DNA of 64,000 nucleotides from CAMCXE01 sp046347475 (GTDB lineage: Bacteria > Pseudomonadota > Gammaproteobacteria > Pseudomonadales > Cellvibrionaceae). The translations under genes were made by a program, and so were the position numbers. Where the stretch lies: the NCBI GenBank assembly GCA_046347475.1, contig JAXMGD010000007.1:1-64000 (forward strand), read 5' to 3'. Shown here one piece after another: positions 12,783 to 22,871 of this stretch. The notes under the pieces were generated by a model. That model was not told where the DNA came from. It saw nothing but the letters and a program-made list of their open reading frames with translations, and ran no database searches. How positions within the stretch are numbered: position 1 is the stretch's first letter; each line of letters starts with the position of its first letter.

Positions 12783-13577
12783 GTGTTATTGGCCAAGCTC
12801 TTCTTCGTGCCGCTGATGATTGCGGCCATTGCGCTGTTGGGGCGGCGCTTTGGCAGCCGCGCAGCAGGGCTCATGTCAGGTTTTCCTATCATCGGCGGGC
12901 CGATTGTTTATTTTGTCTATTGGGATCAAGGGGCGACCTTTGCCCTGGCTGCGGCCCAGGCCACGGTGGCGGGGGTGGTGGGCTTATCCTCGTTTAGTTT
13001 TGTTTACGCCTGGCTCGCGCCGCGCTTTAGCTGGTGGATCTGCTTGGTGGTGGGTTGGTTTGTCTACGCCACCAGCGGCATGGCCTTAGCTTGGGCACAT
13101 CTGAGCGTGCACCTATATGCGCTTATTGCGGTGGTTATTTTAGTGGCCCAATTGCGCTGGGGGCGCCGCAGCCATGGTCTGCTCAGCCCCAGTGCCACGA
13201 GTAGCGCGGAGATTATCTGCCGCATGTTATTTGCCGCTGCGTTGGTGCTGGCGGTAACTCTATCGGCACAGCGCCTGGGGGCTGCATTGACCGGTGTGCT
13301 GGCGGCCTTTCCCATTGCCTCCAGCGTGATCGCCGTATTTTCCCAGCGGTTGTATTCGCCCTGGCATGCGGTGCTGGCCCTGCGGGCCTTAAAGCAGGGG
13401 CTGCTGAGTTTATTGGCGTTCTTTTATGTGCTGGCGGTGGCGGGTAATTACTGCGGATTTAACCAGGCCTTTACCCTGGCTGCGCTGGTGGCTGTGGCCA
13501 TACAGGTTTGTGTGGTACTGATTGGGAGTAGGCTCAGGCGCCGAGCCCTAAGCCCTGCGCCTGCCGATGGTGTTTAG
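12783..13577 (+). CDS. Multi-pass membrane protein of unknown function
   Basis: This is a hydrophobic protein of about 264 aa with seven to eight predicted transmembrane segments. It appears to be built from two homologous halves. Each half has a glycine/proline-rich loop between helices: AGLMSGFPIIGGPI in the first half and TGVLAAFPIASSVI in the second. That pseudo-repeat suggests an inverted-repeat transporter or channel fold, which is inference only. The start is uncertain. GTG 12783, 5 nt after pgeF, is chosen because earlier starts would overlap pgeF deeply; ATG 12816 would cut into the first helix. It probably shares the rluD-pgeF transcript. Confidence 0.75.
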   Translation: MLLAKLFFVPLMIAAIALLGRRFGSRAAGLMSGFPIIGGPIVYFVYWDQGATFALAAAQATVAGVVGLSSFSFVYAWLAPRFSWWICLVVGWFVYATSGMALAWAHLSVHLYALIAVVILVAQLRWGRRSHGLLSPSATSSAEIICRMLFAAALVLAVTLSAQRLGAALTGVLAAFPIASSVIAVFSQRLYSPWHAVLALRALKQGLLSLLAFFYVLAVAGNYCGFNQAFTLAALVAVAIQVCVVLIGSRLRRRALSPAPADGV

Positions 13578-13601
13578 GTGGTGATATTTAGGTGACGGCA
13601 T

Positions 13602-14219
13602 TTAGGTTTTAGCGGGCGGTGGTAAAAATTCTCCCAGGCGTGTGCTCCAGCGCTGAATCAAATGGGCAAAATCCCAGTGATTCAACCCCCGGTTAGTCAG
13701 CCCCAGTTTCCCACCGGGTTTTTCGTTGGTTTCACTGTAATCGCTCAACTGGGCCAGGAGCGTGCCGTCCGCCTGTTTGAGGGTAAAGGCAACACGGGCA
13801 GAACCCGCCACGCGCACATAACTTTTACTGATGGTGGGTTCCAGATCGGGCGCATTGAGGAACAACTCCGTCACCTCTGTGTGAAGGCTCAGGGTATCCG
13901 GCCCTGGTTTATCGCGCAGCGCCCAACCCTTGGCGCTCAGCTGCTGGCGCAGGTTTTTATCCATCAGAGCATTGTATTGGGCCTGTAACTTCTCGCGCTC
14001 GGTAGGCGAAATAGTGCGTTCATCCTTGAGCCATTGGGGGTTAAAACTTAGGCTTATGGGCGCTACATAAATAGCCTGTGCGGCGGGCCATGCCTGCAGC
14101 GATACCGTCTGCGCCTGATCAAAACCGCGCACTTTTGCTGCGCTGAGCGCCTCGCACCAAGCCGCCAAGGGCGCGCCACTGGCGGTAATAAATAGCAGGC
14201 TTAATAAATATGTGCGCAT
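13602..14219 (-). CDS. Exported protein, DUF3313-like
   Basis: The 205-aa protein has a clear Sec signal peptide (MRTYLLSLLFITASGAPLAA), so the mature part should be periplasmic or envelope-associated. The mature sequence has alternating beta-type segments such as PDTLSLHTEVTELFLNAPD and VRVAGSARVAFTLKQADGTLLAQ, followed by WSTRLGEFL near the end. This pattern recalls DUF3313-type lipoprotein-like proteins, but there is no lipobox cysteine here. The function is unknown. It is convergent with the membrane protein gene and divergent from clpB. Confidence 0.75.
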   Translation of the reverse strand: MRTYLLSLLFITASGAPLAAWCEALSAAKVRGFDQAQTVSLQAWPAAQAIYVAPISLSFNPQWLKDERTISPTEREKLQAQYNALMDKNLRQQLSAKGWALRDKPGPDTLSLHTEVTELFLNAPDLEPTISKSYVRVAGSARVAFTLKQADGTLLAQLSDYSETNEKPGGKLGLTNRGLNHWDFAHLIQRWSTRLGEFLPPPAKT

Positions 14220-14399
14220 GGTTCACCTCGAATCGAAAGGGCAACTCTAGTGGGAAGCGCATTACTCGGTAAAGTTCGCCGGTAGAGGCGCTTTCGTTAT
14301 GGGCGCATCTGAGTCGTGTAGATTCATCTGAATTTTACGTGTGCGGCAGCAAACCCTGATGAGTTTTTTGCGATACATCAAGCCTGCGCATCGGGCTTG

Positions 14400-14425
14400 C
14401 TTGAATTCATCGCCACTGCCCCCAG
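14400..14425 (+). promoter_or_regulatory. Putative heat-shock (sigma-32) promoter of clpB
   Basis: CTTGAA at 14400-14405 is separated by 13 nt from CCCCCAG at 14419-14425. This matches the sigma-32 pattern (CTTGAA, 11-15 nt, CCCCAT-like) and lies 36 nt upstream of the clpB start. This agrees with the heat-shock control of clpB in proteobacteria. The site was identified by eye. Confidence 0.65.
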
Positions 14426-14460
14426 CTTTGGGGTAACCCACCATGAGGACTTAATTCGTT

Positions 14461-17094
14461 ATGCGTCTTGATCGTTTTACTAACCAATTACAAGTGGCAC
14501 TTTCTGATGCCCAATCGCTGGCTGTAGGGCGCGATCACAACCAACTAGACGGCCTGCATTTATTACACGCCTTGCTCGAGCAACAAGGCGGTGCGGTAAA
14601 ACCTCTGCTTGCTAGCGCGCAGTTTGATGTTAATCGCCTGCGTCAATTGCTGGTGCAGGGCTTGGATAATTTACCGCGCATTAAAAATCCCACCGGTGAA
14701 GTGGCCATGTCGCAGGATTTAGGCCGCTTGTTAAATTTGGCCGATAAAGCCGCTCAACAACAGGGCGATAGTTTTATTTCCAGCGAAGCGGTATTGCTCG
14801 CCGCCATGAGCGATGGCAATAACAGCATGGGCAAATTGCTGCTGAGCGTAGGTAAATTAGCCAGCTTACAAAAAGCCATTGAAAAAATACGCGGGGGAGA
14901 AAAAGTGGACAACCCGGATGCGGAAAATAACCGCCAAGCCTTAACCAAATATACAGTCGATTTAACCGCGCGCGCTGAAGCAGGTAAGTTAGACCCGGTG
15001 ATTGGCCGCGACGATGAAATCCGCCGAACCATTCAAGTGCTCCAGCGCCGCACCAAAAATAACCCGGTATTAATCGGCGAGCCCGGCGTAGGTAAAACGG
15101 CCATAGTCGAAGGGCTTGCCCAGCGCATTATCAACGGCGAAGTACCTGAAGGCTTGAAAAACAAACGCCTATTATCGTTGGATTTAGGTGCTTTATTGGC
15201 TGGCGCAAAATTTCGCGGTGATTTTGAAGAGCGTTTAAAAGCGGTATTAAACGAGCTGAATAAAGAAGAAGGCCGCGTCATTTTATTTATCGACGAATTA
15301 CACACCATGGTGGGCGCCGGTAAAGCCGAGGGCGCGCTGGATGCCGGCAATATGCTCAAGCCTGCGCTGGCGCGTGGCGATTTACATTGCGTAGGTGCGA
15401 CCACGCTCAATGAATACCGCCAATATATTGAAAAAGACGCCGCCCTTGAGCGCCGCTTCCAAAAAGTATTAGTGGATGAACCCAGCGAGGCGGACACCAT
15501 CGCTATTTTGCGCGGTTTAAAAGAGCGTTATGAAGTGCACCACGGTGTGGATATTTCCGACTCCGCGATTATCGCCGCTGCAAAATTAAGCCAGCGGTAT
15601 ATTACGGACCGGCAATTGCCGGATAAAGCCATCGACCTCATCGACGAAGCCGCCAGCCGTATTCGCATGGAGATTGATTCTAAGCCTGAGGAAATGGACA
15701 AACTGGAGCGCCGGTTAATTCAATTAAAAATCGAGCGCGAAGCGATTAAAAAAGACGAAGACGAAGCCGCGCGCAAACGCCTGGATAAAATTAATAGCGA
15801 TATTGAGTTTCTTGAGCGTGAATATTTGCCGATCTGGGGCGCAAAATCCGCGAAAAATTCTGGAAAAAGCTGCTGCAAGAAGCGGCAAGAGATGACCACA
15901 CCCGACAAGCGCTGGCGGTTAAGAAACTGCGCGCCGGGCGGGCAATTTAGCGCGCAGCCAACCGGAATTGCAATACGGCGCTATCCCCGATTTAACCAAA
16001 CAGTTGGATTTAGCCAGCCATGCCGAAATGGTGGATATGAAATTGCTGCGCAATCGCGTTACCGATGAAGAAATTGCCGAAGTCGTATCCAAATGGACAG
16101 GTATTCCGGTCAGTAAAATGCTGGAAAGGCGAGCGGGAAAAACTCATTCGCATGGAAGCTACCTTACGAGCGTGTGGTGGGGCAGAATGAAGCGGTAATT
16201 GCGGTGGCCAATGCGGTGCGCCGCGCACGGGCGGGTTTAAGCGACCCTAATCGCCCCAGCGGCAGCTTTTTATTCCTCGGCCCCACAGGTGTGGGCAAAA
16301 CCGAACTGTGCAAATCCCTGGCGGATTTCTTGTTTGATTCGCAAGACGCCATGGTGCGCATTGATATGTCCGAATTTATGGAGAAACATTCGGTGGCGCG
16401 GTTAATTGGTGCGCCGCCGGGCTACGTGGGTTATGAGGAGGGCGGTTATTTAACCGAGGCCGTGCGCCGCAGGCCCTATGCCGTGGTGTTATTAGATGAA
16501 GTGGAAAAAGCCCACCCGGATGTTTTTAATATTTTACTGCAAGTATTAGAAGATGGCCGTTTAACCGATGGGCACGGCCGCACGGTGGATTTTCGCAATA
16601 CAGTCGTTGTAATGACCTCGAATTTGGGTTCTGATTTAATTCAGGAGCTGGCCAATAATAAATCCTTTGATATGTTGGATTTTGGCGGCGGCGAAACTAG
16701 CGAAGGCAATGAACACCGTTATAACGCCATGAAAGAAGCCGTCATGGGGGTGGTAAGCGGGCATTTCCGGCCGGAATTTATTAACCGTATTGATGAAGTG
16801 GTGGTATTTCATCCGCTGGAGCGCAAACAAATTCACGGCATTGCGCGCATTCAATTGCAGGGCTTGCACCAACGCTTGGCGGAGCGAGATTTGGCCATTG
16901 AACTGTCTGAGGAGGTTATTGATAAGCTAGCAGAGGTAGGTTTTGACCCTGTGTACGGTGCGCGGCCACTCAAACGCGCCATTCAACAGATGATCGAAAA
17001 CCCCTTGGCCCACGCTATTTTAGCGGGCAAATTTATGCCAGGCTCAGTCATTAAAACCCAGTTAGCGGGCGATAAAATTAATTTTTATAGTTAA
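14461..17094 (+). pseudogene. clpB: ClpB disaggregase, reading frame broken by several indels
   Basis: ClpB is the Hsp100 AAA+ disaggregase that works with DnaK. Intact blocks show the family clearly. The N domain runs from 14461, and the first AAA+ module has Walker A GEPGVGKTAIVEG and Walker B VILFIDELHTMVG. The second module, from about 16180 to 17094, has GPTGVGKTELCKSLADFL and ends in a normal C-terminus. Between about 15830 and 16170 the frame shifts repeatedly. The first module runs out of frame after LEREY. ARRAGNLARSQPELQYGAIPDL resumes in another frame near 15929. One extra A follows the codons for KMLE near 16126. About two bases are missing near 16168, before the frame of VVGQNEAV returns. 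The net shift is zero modulo 3. Either a decayed gene or local assembly error is possible; flanking conservation and the intact promoter favour error. Confidence 0.85.
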
Positions 17095-17120
17095 TTTCGT
17101 TCCCGCTGGCAGGGCCTCTT

Positions 17121-17168
17121 AAGCCACAAAAAAGCCAAGCGAATATTCGCTTGGCTTTTTTGTGGCTT
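17121..17168. terminator. 48-bp perfect palindrome, clpB terminator
   Basis: The sequence reads AAGCCACAAAAAAGCCAAGC, then GAATATTC, then the exact complement back to GTGGCTT. It gives a GC-rich inner stem followed by a six-T run, so it is a strong intrinsic terminator in both directions. It lies 27 nt after the clpB stop. Confidence 0.9.
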
Positions 17169-17545
17169 GTATTCTTGTATCGCTGATAGGCGCCATGGGC
17201 CGAGTGTCACCCTTAAGCCCATTAAAATTCAACACTTAGCTCTACCACTGGCGCCTTAAGCGGTTGACTTTTGCCCTACAGTTAGCACAATGTCAGGTCG
17301 CATCCGCGCTGCCCGTGTTACCGCACAACCCAGGTCGCATTACGAGGGGAAACACCAACCCTGTTACCCCCAGGCATCGGAGGCGAGCTTTGTAACCTCA
17401 AAGCGAAAGCTACTGCGTATATCCCCAAAAGCACAGGTGCCGGCAGAGCTACCACATCGCACCGCCCACACACGACAAAATGTCATCGAAGCCAGCTAAT
17501 CTGGCGTGGGGCAGTATTTTTTTATCACAGATGAGGAACATGACG
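17169..17545 (+). other. Leader region upstream of ilvI
   Basis: About 377 nt separate the clpB terminator and ilvI. Open frames here (for example one covering 17290-17499) lack a ribosome site and show no natural protein composition. I found no run of Ile, Val or Leu codons followed by a hairpin, so a classical attenuator is not supported. The region should hold the ilvIH promoter. A GAGGA ribosome site is at 17533-17537. Confidence 0.45.
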
Positions 17546-19279
17546 GTGGAATTACTTTCCGGCGGCGACATGCTGATGCGCGCTTTGGCAGACGAAGGCG
17601 TTGAATGCATTTTTGGCTACCCAGGTGGGGCAGCTTTACATATTTACGATGCTTTATTTCGCCAAAAGCATATCCAACATATTCTGGTGCGCCACGAACA
17701 AGCGGCCACCCACGCGGCTGATGCCTACTCGCGCTCCACGGGTCGTACCGGCGTAGTGCTCGTCACCTCCGGCCCCGGCGCAACCAATGCCATCACCGGT
17801 ATTGCCACAGCATATATGGACTCCATCCCAATGGTGGTGATCTCAGGCCAGGTGCCGTCCGATAAAATCGGTGAAGACGCCTTCCAAGAAACCGACATGG
17901 TGGGCATTTCCCGGCCTATTGTTAAACACAGCTTTTTAGTTAAAGACGCGCGGGATATTCCCACCATTATCAAAAAAGCCTTTTATATCGCCAGCACTGG
18001 CCGCCCAGGCCCGGTTGTGGTGGATATTCCTAAGGACATTACAAGCCCCGCCACCACCTTTGAATATCATTTCCCTGACAAGGTAAAACTGCGCTCTTAT
18101 ACCCCTGCGCAGCGGGGCCACGCCGGTCAAATTAAAAAAGCCCTGCAATTACTCCTGCAAGCCAAGCGGCCGATTATCTATGCCGGTGGCGGTGTTATTC
18201 AGGGTAACGCCAGCGCGCAATTGACTGAATTAGCCCGCCGTTTAAACGCACCCGTGACCAATACCTTGATGGGCCTTGGCGCTTTTCCTGGCACCGACAA
18301 ACAATTTCTCGGCATGCTCGGTATGCACGGCACAGTGGAAGCCAACTACGCCATGCACCACAGTGATGTAATTTTGGCTGTCGGCGCGCGTTTTGATGAT
18401 CGGGTGACCAACACGCCGAGTAAGTTTTGCCCCTCTGCCAAAATTATTCATATCGACATTGACCCCGCGTCCATTTCAAAAACTGTCGCGGCCGATATAC
18501 CCATAGTGGGGCCGGTTGATGCGGTGTTGAACGAAATGTTGGATTTGCACAAACACGCTGAGGAAAAACAGGATCAAGAAGCGCTCGCCCTCTGGTGGCA
18601 GCAAATTAATGAATGGCGTGATCGCTATGGCCTGTTGGTGAAACCTCGTTACAGCATGGGCGATATGATCAAACCCCAGGAAGTTATTTCCATGTTGTGG
18701 GAAGTAACCCAGGGCGATGCCTATGTCACGTCCGATGTGGGCCAGCACCAAATGTTTTCTGCGCTTTATTATCCGTTTGATAAACCGCGCCGTTGGATTA
18801 ATTCCGGTGGCCTTGGCACCATGGGCTTTGGTTTGCCCGCCGCCATGGGGGTGCAATACGCATTTCGCGATGCCACCGTCGCCTGTGTGACCGGTGAAGG
18901 CAGTATTCAGATGTGTATTCAAGAATTATCCACCTGCACCCAATACCATCTGCCCGTCAAAATTATCTGCTTGAACAACCAAGCCTTAGGCATGGTGAAA
19001 CAGTGGCAGGATATGCAGTACAACAGCCGCTACTCAGAAAGTTTGTACGAAGAATCGCTACCAGATTTTGTGAAATTAATGGACGCCTACGGCCATGTAG
19101 GTATTCGCGTGACTAAACGCGAAGAATTGCGTGCAAAAATGGAAGAGTGCTTCGCCATGAAAGATAAAACAGTATTTATGGATATTTACGTAGACCCAAC
19201 TGAGCACGTATACCCCATGCATATAGCACCGAATGGATCTATGCGCGATATGTGGTTGAACAAAACGGAGCGCACCTAA
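17546..19279 (+). CDS. ilvI: Acetolactate synthase large subunit, biosynthetic
   Basis: This is a thiamine-diphosphate enzyme that condenses pyruvate to acetolactate, or with 2-ketobutyrate to acetohydroxybutyrate, in valine, leucine and isoleucine synthesis. Key features are FGYPGGA and RHEQAATHAADAY (with the catalytic glutamate), SGPGATNAITG, and the FAD-binding middle domain. The C-terminal cofactor motif GEGSIQMCIQELSTCTQYHLP carries NN further on. GTG 17546 is preferred: GAGGA lies 8 nt upstream and the product begins VELLSGGDML like relatives' MELLSGGEML. ATG 17540 is the alternative. The stop overlaps the ilvH start (TAATG), so the two are translationally coupled. The length is 577 aa. 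Confidence 0.95.
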   Translation: MELLSGGDMLMRALADEGVECIFGYPGGAALHIYDALFRQKHIQHILVRHEQAATHAADAYSRSTGRTGVVLVTSGPGATNAITGIATAYMDSIPMVVISGQVPSDKIGEDAFQETDMVGISRPIVKHSFLVKDARDIPTIIKKAFYIASTGRPGPVVVDIPKDITSPATTFEYHFPDKVKLRSYTPAQRGHAGQIKKALQLLLQAKRPIIYAGGGVIQGNASAQLTELARRLNAPVTNTLMGLGAFPGTDKQFLGMLGMHGTVEANYAMHHSDVILAVGARFDDRVTNTPSKFCPSAKIIHIDIDPASISKTVAADIPIVGPVDAVLNEMLDLHKHAEEKQDQEALALWWQQINEWRDRYGLLVKPRYSMGDMIKPQEVISMLWEVTQGDAYVTSDVGQHQMFSALYYPFDKPRRWINSGGLGTMGFGLPAAMGVQYAFRDATVACVTGEGSIQMCIQELSTCTQYHLPVKIICLNNQALGMVKQWQDMQYNSRYSESLYEESLPDFVKLMDAYGHVGIRVTKREELRAKMEECFAMKDKTVFMDIYVDPTEHVYPMHIAPNGSMRDMWLNKTERT

Positions 19280-19770
19280 TGAGACGTATTATTTCAGTTT
19301 TAATGGAAAACGAACCTGGCGCCCTGTCTCGTGTGGTCGGCCTGTTTTCCCAGCGCGGTTACAACATTGAAAGCCTTACCGTGGCGCCAACGGAAGATCC
19401 CACATTATCGCGTATGACGCTCACCACCATTGGTGATGATCATAAAATCGAGCAGATTACCAAACATTTAAATCGCTTAATTGATGTGGTGAAACTGGTA
19501 GATTTAACGGAAGGCGCCCACATTGAGCGCGAGTTAATGTTGATAAAGGTGCGTGCGTCCGGCGCACAACGGGCGGAAATAAAACGCTGCGTGGATATTT
19601 TTCGCGGCCAAATTATTGATGTAACTGCCTCGGTTTACACCATTCAACTGACCGGCACCAGTGAAAAACTCGACGCTTTTTATGAGGCGGTGGGTGAAGC
19701 CTCTATTTTAGAAGTGGTGCGCTCAGGGGTTTCCGGTATCGCGCGCGGTGAAAAAGTACTGGGGCTTTAA
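19279..19770 (+). CDS. ilvH: Acetolactate synthase small (regulatory) subunit
   Basis: This ACT-domain subunit activates IlvI and confers valine feedback inhibition. It starts MRRIISVLMENEPGALSRVVGLFSQRGY, the diagnostic ACT-domain N-terminus with its effector-binding glycine turn. It continues with NIESLTVAPTEDPTLSRMTL and the C-terminal regulatory domain. The length of 163 aa is standard. ATG 19279 overlaps the last base of the ilvI stop codon. The usual third gene, ilvC, is not adjacent. Confidence 0.96.
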   Translation: MRRIISVLMENEPGALSRVVGLFSQRGYNIESLTVAPTEDPTLSRMTLTTIGDDHKIEQITKHLNRLIDVVKLVDLTEGAHIERELMLIKVRASGAQRAEIKRCVDIFRGQIIDVTASVYTIQLTGTSEKLDAFYEAVGEASILEVVRSGVSGIARGEKVLGL

Positions 19771-19811
19771 ATAGTGCTGGGACTTTAGATTGCGACGTGG
19801 CTGTAAATAAC

Positions 19812-19833
19812 TGGGGCTATAAATTTAGCCCCA
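19812..19833. terminator. Hairpin between convergent ilvH and xthA
   Basis: TGGGGCTA and TAGCCCCA form an 8-bp stem with a 6-nt loop, located between the two convergent stops. There is no T-run, so it is only a possible terminator. Confidence 0.4.
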
Positions 19834-19889
19834 AAGCCTGTAATGAAGAGTGGTTAAAAGTAATTGATGAAGGGCATGGAGGCCCTGCA

Positions 19890-20714
19890 TCACACCAACT
19901 GAATATCTTTAAATTCAGCCCAAATAGGGCAGTGGTCGGATGGTTTATCCATTGCCCTTATTTCATAATCAATACCCGCAGCGGATAAATACGGTGTAAG
20001 CCCTGTGCTTGCCAAAATTAAATCAATGCGCAGACCCCGTTTGGGATCGTCTTCAAAACCCTTGCTGCGATAGTCAAACCAGCTAAAACGGTCGTCAATA
20101 CTGGGATTTAGGCTGCGAAAAGTATCTACTAAACCCCACGCCAAAAGTTTATTTAACCAGTCGCGCTCTTCGGGCAAAAAGCTGCATTTGCCGGTTTTTA
20201 ACCAGCGCTTGCGGTTAACCTCGCCGATACCTATATCGCAATCCTGGTGGGAGATATTCATATCACCCATCAAAATGACGCGCCCCTCCGGCGTGTGGTT
20301 GTGTAGATGAGCCAAGGTGTCTTGGTAGAATTTTTCTTTGTTGGGGAATTTAACCGGGTGATCGCGGCTTTCGCCCTGGGGAAAGTAGCCGTTCAGAATA
20401 TGTACGGGCTTGCCGTCTTGGCTGTTAAATTCTGCGGTGATAAAACGTTTTTGTGCATCAGCACCGTCTTGAGCAAAACCTTTGGTGACGGACACAGGTT
20501 TGGTTTTCGATAAAAGAGCAACGCCGTAGTGAGTTTTCTGCCCAATAAATTCACAGTGGTAACCAAGATCATTTATTTCCTGTACCGGAAACTCACCATC
20601 CGTCACTTTGGTTTCCTGAATGCCAATAACGTCGGGAGCATGGACGCGGATGGTTTCCTCCAGTTGATGCAAGCGAATACGAATACTGTTGGTATTAAAG
20701 GAAATGCATTTCAT
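19890..20714 (-). CDS. xthA: Exodeoxyribonuclease III (AP endonuclease)
   Basis: This is the major AP endonuclease and 3'-phosphatase/exonuclease of base excision repair. The sequence aligns along its length with E. coli XthA. It has MKCISFNTNSIRIRLHQL, the metal-binding glutamate in IGIQETKV, GQKTHYGVALLSK, NGYFPQGESRDHP, the catalytic GDMNISHQDCDIGIGE block and the final DKPSDHCPIWAEF with the catalytic Asp-His pair. The length is 274 aa. It lies downstream of prc in the same direction but is separated from it by a terminator. Confidence 0.96.
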   Translation of the reverse strand: MKCISFNTNSIRIRLHQLEETIRVHAPDVIGIQETKVTDGEFPVQEINDLGYHCEFIGQKTHYGVALLSKTKPVSVTKGFAQDGADAQKRFITAEFNSQDGKPVHILNGYFPQGESRDHPVKFPNKEKFYQDTLAHLHNHTPEGRVILMGDMNISHQDCDIGIGEVNRKRWLKTGKCSFLPEERDWLNKLLAWGLVDTFRSLNPSIDDRFSWFDYRSKGFEDDPKRGLRIDLILASTGLTPYLSAAGIDYEIRAMDKPSDHCPIWAEFKDIQLV

Positions 20715-20728
20715 AAGCGGTGACCCGT

Positions 20729-20758
20729 ATAAAAAAATAAGCCCGGCATTGCCGGGCT
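20729..20758 (-). terminator. Intrinsic terminator of prc
   Basis: Read on the minus strand, AGCCCGGCA and TGCCGGGCT form a perfect 9-bp stem followed by TTATTTTTTTATA. It lies about 22 nt after the prc stop and just before xthA, so xthA probably has its own promoter or depends on readthrough. Confidence 0.85.
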
Positions 20759-20780
20759 ATAGAATGTGGTTGCAACAGGA

Positions 20781-22871
20781 TTAAAAATTGGCGACTTTCT
20801 TTTGGCTCTGTTCTTTGAGGAGCTTGGAAAAGTCCACCAAAATTGCCCCAGCTTCAGTCAGTAATGCATCTTTGCTTGGGTCAATTTTGCTGTGCGGCGT
20901 TGACTGTTCGGCTTCGGCTTTGTCCTCTTCAGCTTTTTGCGCTGCTCTAAACTCGGCTAGGGTTTTGTATTCTGTTTCACCTTTGATTTTGCGACGCTTG
21001 TTCTCCAGGATCATACTTTTGGTTTCCATATCAGTTTTCTCCTGTTCGCGCACTTTTTCATTGAGTGAAACAGTTTTTTTCGCTTTGATCTCCGCCGCTA
21101 ATTTAATTTGTTCCTCTAAAAATACATAGTCGGGTTTAACGGCTGCGCGTTGTTGGTGGCGCTGGGTTAACTGGGGAATAATCTGCGAGAAATCATAGTA
21201 ACTTTCATGGCTGGCAGGGCGAATTTGATCCCAGGGCAGCGCGGTGTTATAGGTAGATTCACCCACTTCTTCGTTGTCAATTTGGTTGGGCATCAACACA
21301 TCAGGCACTACACCTCTGTGTTGTGTACTGGCGCCGGAAACACGGTAAAACTTAGACTCGGTCAATTTAAGTTCACCCTCTGGCAGTTTGCTTAGCAGCT
21401 GCACAGTGCCTTTACCAAAAGACTGGGAGCCGACAATTAAGCCGCGTTGGTAATCTTGAATAGCACCTGCAAAAATTTCTGAGGCTGAGGCACTTAAGCG
21501 GTTGATCATAACCACCAGTGGGCCTTTATATAGGGCTTCAGCGTAGGAGCGATTTTCGCGGTGAATCTGCCCGTTAGCATCGCGAATTTGCACAACTAAA
21601 CCAGGGTCGATGAACAGCCCTGTCAGCTGGGTGGCTTCCTGCAGGGAGCCGCCGCCATTATTGCGTAGGTCAAGCACTATGCCTTCGACATTTTCTTTTT
21701 GTAGCTCACCAATTAAACGAGCCACATCACGGGTGGTGCTGGTGTAATTAGGGTCACCGTCTTTGGCGGCTTTAAAGTCGATGTAAAACGTCGGCAGATT
21801 AATAACACCGATTTTTTTCACCTTATCGCCATCTTTAACTTCGATAACCGCTTTTTGCGCAGCTTGATCTTCCAGCTTGACTGTGTCGCGGGTGATCACA
21901 ACTTGTTTGGATTGCCCTTCAGCAGACTGCACATCGAGTTTAACTTGTGTGTTTTTCTTGCCGCGAATTTGATCCACTACTTCGTCCAGGCGCCAGCCTA
22001 AAACATCCACCGGTTCAGAATCCTTGCCTTGGCCAACACCGATAATTTTATCGCCGGGTTTTAATTGCCCCTGCCGAGCAGCTGGGCCGCCGGGAACAAG
22101 GCGCACGACTTTTGTGCTTTCATCTTCCGACTGCAATACCGCACCTATGCCTTCTAAAGACAGACTCATGCTAATGTTGAAATTTTCTGAGGTGCGCGGA
22201 GAAAAATAGTTGGTGTGAGGATCGTACAAAATAGTTAAGGAGTTGATAAAGGTTTCAAATACATCTTCGCTGTTTTGCTGCTGAATTCTTGCCAATTGAT
22301 TTTTGTACCTGCGCAGCAGCGTTTCAACGGATTTTTCGGTGGTTTTGCCGGAGAGTTTTTGATTGAGAATGCTTAAGCGAATGCGTTGATCCCAAATGGT
22401 ATCGGCGTCCTGAGCATTTTTAGGCCAGGGCGATTTATCGCGCTCAACTTCAATAACTTCTTGTGTAGTAAATTCGAATTTTTTATTGGGTTCGCCCAGG
22501 TATTTAATGACCCACTCAAGGCGCGACTCCATGCGCTGCTTCAGTGTACGGTATATGGCAAAGCCATTTTCTAAATTGCCTGCTTTGATGTCGTCGTCAA
22601 ACTGGTGGCGGAAACGGTTAAAGCTGCTGATGTCCGACTGTAAAAAATACATCCGCGACGCGTCGAGGCTTTCAAGGTATTTATCGAGAAACGCCTCTGA
22701 TAATTGGTCGTCAATAGGCAGGTTGCGGTAGTGACGGGTAGATAACATCTTGACAACGTCTTTGATGGTGGCCGACTGCACCTGGGTCGGTTGTAGCTGG
22801 CTTACAGTTTCTGCAAAACAGGAGAGGCTTAAAAGACCACTTAGAGCAAGTGCGGATAAAGTCTTAGACAT
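20781..22871 (-). CDS. prc: Carboxy-terminal processing (tail-specific) protease
   Basis: Prc is a periplasmic S41-family protease that degrades proteins by their hydrophobic C-termini and trims envelope proteins. It has a signal peptide (MSKTLSALALSGLLSLSCFA) and an N-terminal helical domain. A PDZ domain sits around SLEGIGAVLQSEDE and GPAARQGQLKPGDKIIGV, followed by the catalytic domain. The Ser-Lys dyad corresponds to the serine in LSASASEIFAGA and the lysine in SFGKGTVQLL. A lysine/glutamate-rich C-terminal region follows. The length of about 696 aa is as in E. coli Tsp (682). ATG 22871 gives the best signal peptide; a TTG two codons upstream is also open. Confidence 0.95.
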   Translation of the reverse strand: MSKTLSALALSGLLSLSCFAETVSQLQPTQVQSATIKDVVKMLSTRHYRNLPIDDQLSEAFLDKYLESLDASRMYFLQSDISSFNRFRHQFDDDIKAGNLENGFAIYRTLKQRMESRLEWVIKYLGEPNKKFEFTTQEVIEVERDKSPWPKNAQDADTIWDQRIRLSILNQKLSGKTTEKSVETLLRRYKNQLARIQQQNSEDVFETFINSLTILYDPHTNYFSPRTSENFNISMSLSLEGIGAVLQSEDESTKVVRLVPGGPAARQGQLKPGDKIIGVGQGKDSEPVDVLGWRLDEVVDQIRGKKNTQVKLDVQSAEGQSKQVVITRDTVKLEDQAAQKAVIEVKDGDKVKKIGVINLPTFYIDFKAAKDGDPNYTSTTRDVARLIGELQKENVEGIVLDLRNNGGGSLQEATQLTGLFIDPGLVVQIRDANGQIHRENRSYAEALYKGPLVVMINRLSASASEIFAGAIQDYQRGLIVGSQSFGKGTVQLLSKLPEGELKLTESKFYRVSGASTQHRGVVPDVLMPNQIDNEEVGESTYNTALPWDQIRPASHESYYDFSQIIPQLTQRHQQRAAVKPDYVFLEEQIKLAAEIKAKKTVSLNEKVREQEKTDMETKSMILENKRRKIKGETEYKTLAEFRAAQKAEEDKAEAEQSTPHSKIDPSKDALLTEAGAILVDFSKLLKEQSQKKVANF

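Noticed and set aside
17290..17499. 69-codon frame upstream of ilvI as a leader peptide
   Set aside because: No branched-chain codon run, no ribosome site and no following attenuator hairpin.
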